The notes beneath the pieces were generated by a model, which was not told the origin of the DNA, made no database searches, and saw only the letters and a list, made by a program, of their open reading frames with translations. 12,516 nucleotides of DNA from Desulfobacterales bacterium (GTDB lineage Bacteria; Desulfobacterota; Desulfobacteria; Desulfobacterales; Desulfosalsimonadaceae), in assembly GCA_007135795.1 (NCBI GenBank), contig SLIE01000175.1, forward strand, positions 1 to 12,516. Direction: 5' to 3'. The translations under genes were made by a program, and so were the position numbers. Shown piece after piece: positions 7,560-12,516 of the stretch; the stretch's first letter is position 1, and every line of letters begins with the position of its first letter.

Positions 7560-10500
7560 TTAATTATTAACAAAACTTGCAATTTCCATCAAGATCTTTT
7601 TACTCTGGTTCATCAGACTGTTTATTCCTGATTTCTGCAAAGTTATAAACATTGTTCGGGATGCCGTAATGCGAAACCTTTCTGGTGCATCTTCCGCCAT
7701 TTTAAAAAGCGCATATGGGTTTTTCTGATGAAGCTCCGAGAAAGCAAGTGAAAGCGATTCGGGTGTCAGGTCAAGACGTTTTACCCCTGCTCTTTTTGAC
7801 AATATTTTCAGCATGATTTTCAGCAACAGATTAATCACTTCCTGTGGTGGGCTCCCGAAGCGATCGATAAGTTCTTCTCTAAAATCAGCAACCTCCTTTA
7901 ATTCCTGCATCCTGGCAAGTCTGCGGTATGCAGAAAGTCTGCCGTCCAGATCCGGGATGTAGCTATCCGGAATATAAACTGAAACCGGAATATTGATTTC
8001 AGGTTCAAGCATCTCTGTCACGGTCTCACCCTTGATCGTGGCAATCGACTCTTCCATAAGCTTGAGAAACATGTCATACCCAACGGCGGAAATGTGGCCC
8101 GATTGATGAATGCCAAGGGCGGCACCCCCCCCGCGTATTTTCAGATCATGCAGGGCAATCTGGAAACCCGCGCCAAGATCACTGTGTTCCATTAAAACCT
8201 TGAGTCGTTTTTGTGCATCACGTCCCAGGGCAGCCTCTGCAGGGACGATCAAATAGGCATACGCCTGTTCGCTTGCCCTTCCCACCCGACCCCGAAGCTG
8301 ATATATTTGTGAAAGTCCGAATCGATCGGCACGATTGACAATAATGGTATTTGCATTGGGAATGTCAAGTCCGGACTCCACGATGGTGGTCGTAACAAGC
8401 ATGTCAATTTCTTTATTGATAAACTTTTTCATGACGCTTTCAAGTTCATCTTCCCCAAGTCGTCCATGTGCCACACCCAGGCGAACATTCGGCACCAGCT
8501 CCTTCAGATACTTTGCCATGTTCCAGATGGTGTTGATATTATTGTGAACGAAGAAGATTTGACCGTATCGATCCATCTCCTTGTTAATGGCATCCGATAT
8601 AATAGCAGGATCGAGTTCGCTGATATACGAAATAATCGGCTGACGCAATTCAGGTGGTGTGGAAATAATGCTGATGTCCCGGACTCCCAGCATTGACATG
8701 TGAAGCGTTCTGGGTATGGGAGTGGCCGTCATGGACAAAACATCTACCGTGGTCCGGATTTTTTTTAATTTTTCCTTGTGCTTGACGCCGAAACGCTGTT
8801 CTTCATCAATTATGGCAAGTCCCAGATCCTTGAATCCGATATCCTTTTGGATCAGGCGATGCGTGCCGATGACGATGTCGACGGCTCCCTTTTTCATTCG
8901 ATCGACAATGGCATTTTGCTGTTTTCTTGTTCGAAAGCGACTTATACATTCAACAGTTACGGGATATTTTTCAAATCGTTCAATAAATGTTCGATAGTGC
9001 TGTTCCGCAAGTAATGTTGTGGGGACCATTACGGCTACCTGCTTTCCATCGTTAACCGCTTTAAAGGCCGCACGCAGGGCAACTTCGGTCTTGCCGTACC
9101 CAACATCACCACATATCAGACGATCCATGGGTGTTGGTGACTCCATATCCACCAGAACATCCTCGATCGCCTTTATCTGATCGTCGGTTTCGTCATATGG
9201 AAAACCTGCCTCGAAATCCCTGTAATAATTTTCATCACCACCAAAGGCATGCCCTTTGCGCACTTTTCTCTGGGCATACAGCTGAAGCAGTTCCCCGGCG
9301 ATTTTTTCAACACTTTTTTTGGCTTTGGCTTTTGCTTTTTCCCACGCTGTACCGCCCAACTTGTCAAGAACAGGAATAACCTCATCAACCCCCATGTACT
9401 TCTGGACCATGTCCATTCGGTCAACCGGCAGGTACAATTTGTCCCTGTCCCGATACTCGATAAGCATGAAGTCATTGGTGATAGCATCTATGGTGAGCTT
9501 TTCAAGTCCCTTGTAGCGTCCGATACCGTGAGAGATATGAACAATAAAATCGTCAATGGCCAGATCCGAAAAATCAAGAAAGCTTGTCCGGACAGCCTCA
9601 CGTTTTTCCCGCCGGGTCCGGCGCTTTGCTTTTTTCCCAAAAATTTCACGTTCCGTTATAATTGCAAGACGCTGATCGTGCAATACAAAACCGCTGTTCA
9701 AATGGCCAGAAACAATCGCTGATTTTGCCAACCTACCCGGTACTTCACTGAAGGACTTGAATATCTCGAATTTTTTCCCATACGGCGTGAGTAACCCCTG
9801 CAACCGATCCGACTGGAATCGGGTGGAACAGACAATCACCACATGATATCCTTTATTCTCATAGGCTTCAATCCACTCCACAAAAGGTTTCAACAATTGA
9901 TCGCCTCTGTCATGGACCGCTACCTGCGAGGCAAGATCCGCATTATCCGCCGCGGACAATTGAAATAAGGCTTGATTGCTTTCATCTGTGCAACTTGGCG
10001 TATTGATCCGAACCATTTTGAATGACAGCACCTGTTTCCCGGCCAAGGTCGATTGCACAGTCGGCCATGACTGGTAAATGGATTCAGGTGACACACACAT
10101 CCGGTTATCATCACACGCTGAAAGATAGTTTCTTGTTGCCAATGCCTCTTTTTTTACCACTTCATGGGTTGTAGCCGAGGGATCATAATCGATAATAAAC
10201 GTATTTTGATTCATATAATCAAATACAGTGTCCGTCTCATCGTAAATCAGGGGGAGCAATCCTTCTATGCCGGAAAAAACTCCTTCATTTTTCAATCGCT
10301 CGACAAACTCGCTGACCGCGGCCTCGCTGATGCCGGCAGATACTTTCTGTGCTCGTGCCCGCTTAATCACCGCATCAATATTTTCTATATCCAAAACAGC
10401 CTCTCTGGCTGGCAAAATTACAGCCTCTTCCATAAAATCGACTTTCCGTTGGCTGGATGCAGAAAAACGGCGAATGGAATCAACGGTATCTCCAAAAAGC

Positions 10501-11105
10501 TCGATGCGCAATGGATCGTCATACATGGGTGAGAAAACATCAATTATTCCGCCTCGAACACTGTATTCTCCGGGTTCTTCCACGATTGCCGCACGAACGT
10601 AGCCCCCCGAATGAAGCTTCCGGATAAGCCGGTCTCGATCCAGATCTTCATTGATCATGACGAGCTCAGCATAGTCACACAATACATCCCTGGGGATAAT
10701 TCTCTGAAGCAGTGTTTCAACGGGAACGATAATCACGGCGGGTCCATTGCCGGCAACCGCCAGTTCATATAAAATACGAATTCGACGAGCTGCTGTTTCA
10801 CTGTGGTAAGCGAGCCGCTTGAAGGGCAGAATATTGTATGGCGGGAAGATAAAGACCCGTGGCGTCGATGGTCCGGAAAAAAACTCAAGATCCTGCGCCA
10901 ATGCTTCTGCAGCCTGTCCGGACGGGACGATAATGAATACCGGTTTCTTCAAATGGTCAACAAGCCGGGAAATGATATATGGCTTTTCCGCACCGACCGA
11001 TCCTGACACCTCGATATCCTGGCCAGCTGGTTTCTGTATCGCATCGATTATTCCATCAATTGTGCTTTCTCCCACCTCGGAGTGTTTTTCAAAAAGATTT
11101 TTCAT
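7560..11105 (-). CDS. mfd: Transcription-repair coupling factor Mfd
   Basis: Mfd is a DNA translocase that pushes stalled RNA polymerase off lesions and recruits UvrA for nucleotide excision repair. The 1181-residue length is normal. In order: a UvrB-like N-terminal module (about 30-340, with PPYNILPFKRLAYHSETAARR and EEPGEYSVRGGIIDVFSP); a middle region; the RNA-polymerase-interacting domain (about 512-580, DDFIVHISHGIGRYKGLEKL); the RecG-like helicase with Walker A GDVGYGKT (666-673), Walker B IIDEEQRFG (765-773), SMTATPIPRT (791-800) and TTTIVESGLDIPNANTIIV; the translocation (TRG) region RGRVGRASEQAYAYL (938-952); IRGGGAALGIHQSGH (990-1004); and a C-terminal regulatory D7 domain. ATG 11105 gives MKNLFEKHSEVGE. 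No clear Shine-Dalgarno is seen. It heads the minus-strand run and is divergent from tRNA-Thr, so its promoter should lie within 11106-11238. Confidence 0.97.
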   Translation of the reverse strand: MKNLFEKHSEVGESTIDGIIDAIQKPAGQDIEVSGSVGAEKPYIISRLVDHLKKPVFIIVPSGQAAEALAQDLEFFSGPSTPRVFIFPPYNILPFKRLAYHSETAARRIRILYELAVAGNGPAVIIVPVETLLQRIIPRDVLCDYAELVMINEDLDRDRLIRKLHSGGYVRAAIVEEPGEYSVRGGIIDVFSPMYDDPLRIELFGDTVDSIRRFSASSQRKVDFMEEAVILPAREAVLDIENIDAVIKRARAQKVSAGISEAAVSEFVERLKNEGVFSGIEGLLPLIYDETDTVFDYMNQNTFIIDYDPSATTHEVVKKEALATRNYLSACDDNRMCVSPESIYQSWPTVQSTLAGKQVLSFKMVRINTPSCTDESNQALFQLSAADNADLASQVAVHDRGDQLLKPFVEWIEAYENKGYHVVIVCSTRFQSDRLQGLLTPYGKKFEIFKSFSEVPGRLAKSAIVSGHLNSGFVLHDQRLAIITEREIFGKKAKRRTRREKREAVRTSFLDFSDLAIDDFIVHISHGIGRYKGLEKLTIDAITNDFMLIEYRDRDKLYLPVDRMDMVQKYMGVDEVIPVLDKLGGTAWEKAKAKAKKSVEKIAGELLQLYAQRKVRKGHAFGGDENYYRDFEAGFPYDETDDQIKAIEDVLVDMESPTPMDRLICGDVGYGKTEVALRAAFKAVNDGKQVAVMVPTTLLAEQHYRTFIERFEKYPVTVECISRFRTRKQQNAIVDRMKKGAVDIVIGTHRLIQKDIGFKDLGLAIIDEEQRFGVKHKEKLKKIRTTVDVLSMTATPIPRTLHMSMLGVRDISIISTPPELRQPIISYISELDPAIISDAINKEMDRYGQIFFVHNNINTIWNMAKYLKELVPNVRLGVAHGRLGEDELESVMKKFINKEIDMLVTTTIVESGLDIPNANTIIVNRADRFGLSQIYQLRGRVGRASEQAYAYLIVPAEAALGRDAQKRLKVLMEHSDLGAGFQIALHDLKIRGGGAALGIHQSGHISAVGYDMFLKLMEESIATIKGETVTEMLEPEINIPVSVYIPDSYIPDLDGRLSAYRRLARMQELKEVADFREELIDRFGSPPQEVINLLLKIMLKILSKRAGVKRLDLTPESLSLAFSELHQKNPYALFKMAEDAPERFRITASRTMFITLQKSGINSLMNQSKKILMEIASFVNN

Positions 11106-11195
11106 ATGTTGTCAGTTCGTATCATATTTCAAAGTCAAGAACGATTCGGCAAGACCGAAACAGCCTTGAACAGGAATTGTTTTCATAAAAAGCAC

Positions 11196-11224
11196 TTGAC
11201 GGGTAATACCGCTCATGCTACTAA
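11196..11224 (+). promoter_or_regulatory. Putative sigma-70 promoter for tRNA-Thr
   Basis: TTGACG (11196-11201) and TACTAA (11219-11224) are separated by exactly 17 bases. The -10 box ends 14 bases before the tRNA 5' end. The -35 is near consensus and the -10 is weak (three of six). Position, spacing and direction fit a tRNA promoter. The same 130-base gap must also hold the divergent mfd promoter, for which I see no convincing hexamer pair. Confidence 0.5.
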
Positions 11225-11238
11225 AATAACACTTTTAT

Positions 11239-11314
11239 GCCGACGTAGCTCAGTTGGTAGAGCAGCTGATTCGTAATCAGCAGGTCAGCGGTTCAATTCC
11301 GCTCGTCGGCTCCA
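11239..11314 (+). tRNA. tRNA-Thr (anticodon CGT), CCA encoded
   Basis: A full cloverleaf can be drawn. The acceptor stem is GCCGACG/CGTCGGC. The D arm is GCTC/GAGC with loop AGTTGGTA. The anticodon stem is GCTGA/TCAGC with loop TTCGTAA, giving anticodon CGT at 11272-11274, which reads threonine codon ACG. The variable loop is AGGTC. The T arm is AGCGG/CCGCT with loop TTCAATT. The discriminator is T at 11311, followed by an encoded CCA (11312-11314). All stems pair perfectly. It has its own likely promoter upstream and an intrinsic terminator immediately downstream, so it appears to be a single-gene transcription unit, divergent from mfd. Confidence 0.98.
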
Positions 11315-11327
11315 TGAATGAAACCGG

Positions 11328-11363
11328 GGTTTCAGGCTCTTTTCCTGAAACCTTTTTGTTTTT
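11328..11363 (+). terminator. Rho-independent terminator after tRNA-Thr
   Basis: A perfect 9-bp stem, GGTTTCAGG (11328-11336) with CCTGAAACC (11344-11352), encloses the 7-base loop CTCTTTT. It is followed at once by TTTTTGTTTTT (11353-11363). This is a textbook intrinsic terminator on the plus strand, starting 14 bases after the tRNA CCA. A second TGAAACC (11319-11325) could pair with the same left arm instead, giving a competing weaker hairpin. Confidence 0.92.
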
Positions 11364-11863
11364 AATGCATAAAAGAATAAATTACGAATATTGTCCTCAA
11401 GTTGATTTTACTGAATATTCGAACAATTCAATAATAACGATGTCTCCGGAATACGGATGGTCGTATCATAACTTTTCGTCCGAAAACCAAAATGATCCTG
11501 GCAGACGACTGTAACACTTTTTTTATAAAGAGCAGCAATAATATAAAGTTTCTACTGTAAAAATCAATCCTCTTATTAGCGTATTTAAATAAAATAGAAA
11601 ACTCTTTATGAAAATTAAAACTCATTATAACCTCTTGACATTTTATTCTTTTCTGTTTATTTATTACGAATATTAAGCATTTTGGATTAAAATCGATTTT
11701 TTCAAGTAATTCTGGTTGCATAGGGACTAATGCACTTATCATAAAGCGATGTTTGCCTTTGAAAAACAATCAATCGCTGCAAAGGATAACAGGTAGCACC
11801 AATACTTTACATATAATCGATTACGCCTCTAACCCCTTTGCATTATAATGGTTTTGAATTAAC
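11364..11863. other. AT-rich intergenic stretch without a convincing gene
   Basis: About 500 bases here are clearly richer in A+T than the flanking genes. A minus-strand frame from TTG 11769 to 11428 would give 113 residues rich in I, F, K and L. An internal ATG at 11625 has AGAGG five bases upstream and would give a 65-residue peptide with a hydrophobic FILLLLFIKK stretch. I recognise neither and think chance is likely. A plus-strand TTGACA (11635-11640) with TATTTA 17 bases later, and a good -10 TATAAT at 11844-11849 without a matching -35, are promoter candidates for the downstream small gene and ihfA. No transposase remnant and no repeat of the tRNA 3' end is visible. Confidence 0.5.
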
Positions 11864-12034
11864 ATGGCTTCTCCGAATGAACCTGAGTACAAGAATTTTC
11901 AAGATGATGTACAATTAAAGAAAGAAATTGACGCCATCTCAACGCGAATAGATCGTATTATGGAAACGATAAAGCCGCACTTTCCGGTGAACCAGGACAA
12001 GCCAGGCGGAATTGAAGCGAGTGATGACAATTAG
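11864..12034 (+). CDS. Small acidic coiled-coil protein upstream of ihfA (56 aa)
   Basis: ATG 11864 opens a 56-codon frame ending in TAG at 12034, beginning MASPNEPEYKNFQDD and ending GGIEASDDN. Residues 18-36 place L18, I22, I25, I29, I32 and I36 at alternating 3- and 4-residue spacing, a classic heptad pattern, so a short coiled coil is predicted. A proline-containing tail and an acidic end follow. There is no signal peptide or membrane segment. Codon use is balanced, in contrast to the AT-rich DNA just upstream, which supports a real gene. TATAAT lies 15 bases before the ATG, with no obvious Shine-Dalgarno, so a leaderless or short-leader transcript is possible. ihfA starts 56 bases after its stop, so the two probably share an mRNA. 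I do not recognise the family; a role as a small oligomerising partner is speculation. Confidence 0.6.
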   Translation: MASPNEPEYKNFQDDVQLKKEIDAISTRIDRIMETIKPHFPVNQDKPGGIEASDDN

Positions 12035-12090
12035 CGCAAGTACAGTTTAATCAAAGATCGAAATAATTAATAGCCCGAGCAGGAGGCGCA

Positions 12091-12375
12091 ATGGCATTGA
12101 CAAAAAATAAAATTGTGGAACAGGTTAATGAACTCGGCTTTACCAAGAAAAAATCCGTGGATATTGTCGAATCCCTTCTTGAAATTATTAAAAGAAGCCT
12201 GGAGGAGGGAGAAGACGTCCTTGTTTCCGGCTTCGGGAAATTCTGCATAAAAGACAAATCAACCAGAAGAGGTAGAAACCCGGCTACTGGAGATGACTTG
12301 CTTCTTGAAGCGCGCAGAGTTGTTACATTTAAATGTTCTGGCAAACTAAGAGATCGGATTAACGAAGAAAATTAA
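12091..12375 (+). CDS. ihfA: Integration host factor alpha subunit (IHF/HU family)
   Basis: The 94-residue protein is a member of the HU/IHF DNA-bending family, which dimerises and inserts beta-arms into the minor groove to make sharp bends in recombination, replication and transcription complexes. Visible hallmarks are MALTKNKIVEQVNELGFTKK (1-20), VSGFGKFCIKDKSTRRG (45-61), the arm-tip GRNPATGDD (61-69) with the intercalating proline at 64, and EARRVVTFKCSGKLRDRIN (73-91), which matches IHF alpha better than HU or IHF beta. A near-perfect ribosome site, AGGAGG at 12081-12086, precedes the ATG by four bases. It follows the small coiled-coil gene by 56 bases and is followed by a long stem-loop. 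Assignment to the alpha rather than the beta chain or a lineage-specific HU is likely but not certain. Confidence 0.9.
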   Translation: MALTKNKIVEQVNELGFTKKKSVDIVESLLEIIKRSLEEGEDVLVSGFGKFCIKDKSTRRGRNPATGDDLLLEARRVVTFKCSGKLRDRINEEN

Positions 12376-12399
12376 TTTTTGCCGATCGGTATTTTCAGT

Positions 12400-12441
12400 T
12401 ACAAGGGGTGCTAAGCAATAACTTGCATAGCACCCCTTGTA
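12400..12441 (+). terminator. Long perfect stem-loop after ihfA
   Basis: TACAAGGGGTGCTA (12400-12413) and TAGCACCCCTTGTA (12428-12441) form a perfect 14-bp stem with a 14-base loop, and GCA/TGC inside the loop may extend it. It begins 25 bases after the ihfA stop. There is no clear T-run after it on the plus strand (AGTTTACAAT) nor on the other strand. It may therefore be a Rho-independent-like end lacking a U-tract, an mRNA 3'-protecting hairpin, or another dispersed palindrome. The remaining 75 bases to the window end show no gene. Confidence 0.6.
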
Positions 12442-12516
12442 GTTTACAATTATTGATAAAATTCACTTATACCATCATGAATCAATATCGTATAACTTGA
12501 TTTTGCTAAGCAATGA

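Noticed and set aside
9249..9722. Plus-strand 157-codon open frame
   Set aside because: It is antisense to the RNA-polymerase-interacting region of mfd, has no ribosome site or family resemblance, and the opposite strand codes for strongly conserved Mfd motifs.
11254..11514. Plus-strand 86-codon open frame starting inside the tRNA
   Set aside because: It begins within tRNA-Thr and reads through a strong terminator, so it is not a plausible gene.
11428..11769. Minus-strand 113-codon frame in the AT-rich gap
   Set aside because: It has a TTG start directly after a stop codon, strongly AT-driven composition and no recognisable family. The internal ATG at 11625 is slightly better but still not enough to call a gene.
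11780..12090. IHF binding site for autoregulation upstream of ihfA
   Set aside because: I looked for WATCAANNNNTTR on the plus strand; near matches such as AATCAATCGCTGC and AATCAAAGATCGA fail the TTR half, so no site is claimed.

Overview
The window looks like chromosomal housekeeping DNA from a Gram-negative bacterium. I infer Desulfobacterota (former Deltaproteobacteria), probably near Desulfobacterales. The reasons are a two-subunit glycyl-tRNA synthetase, a SurA-type periplasmic chaperone, a RodZ-like protein, and the order mfd / surA-like / rodZ-like / recO / sugar kinase / glyQ / glyS. The taxon comes from gene style and order only; no search was possible.

Layout. From 11105 down to 1, all genes are on the minus strand and are read in this order: mfd (transcription-coupled repair), a SurA/parvulin-type chaperone, a RodZ-like membrane HTH protein, recO (recombinational repair), a GHMP-family sugar kinase that starts one base after recO ends, glyQ and glyS (alpha and beta subunits of glycyl-tRNA synthetase), and the 5' part of a small unrecognised gene cut by the window edge. 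From 11196 rightward the genes are on the plus strand: a promoter, tRNA-Thr(CGT) with encoded CCA, a strong intrinsic terminator, about 500 bp of AT-rich DNA with no convincing gene, a 56-codon gene for a predicted short coiled coil, and ihfA (IHF alpha), followed by a long perfect stem-loop.

The least ordinary part is around the rodZ-like gene. It is flanked by two copies, in opposite orientation, of an intergenic repeat (about 5359-5534 and 6351-6480). Their 74-nt cores match at 67 positions by my hand alignment. The fuller copy is itself palindromic, with TTGCGCAATC inverted repeats and a small terminal hairpin motif. A third, solitary copy of the terminal motif lies after glyS (246-266). 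Next to the left copy, in the recO leader, are two tandem near-identical hairpins (5307-5350), one followed by a T6 run on the minus strand. The set looks like a dispersed palindromic or MITE-like family, with possible effects on the transcript between rodZ and recO.

Together the minus-strand genes join DNA repair (mfd, recO), envelope biogenesis (surA-like, rodZ-like) and translation (glyQS). Tight spacing in places (recO to kinase 1 nt, kinase to glyQ 47 nt) suggests one or more cotranscribed units, with the repeat-bearing gaps as likely internal boundaries. No CRISPR array, phage gene, transposase or wholly novel defence system is visible.
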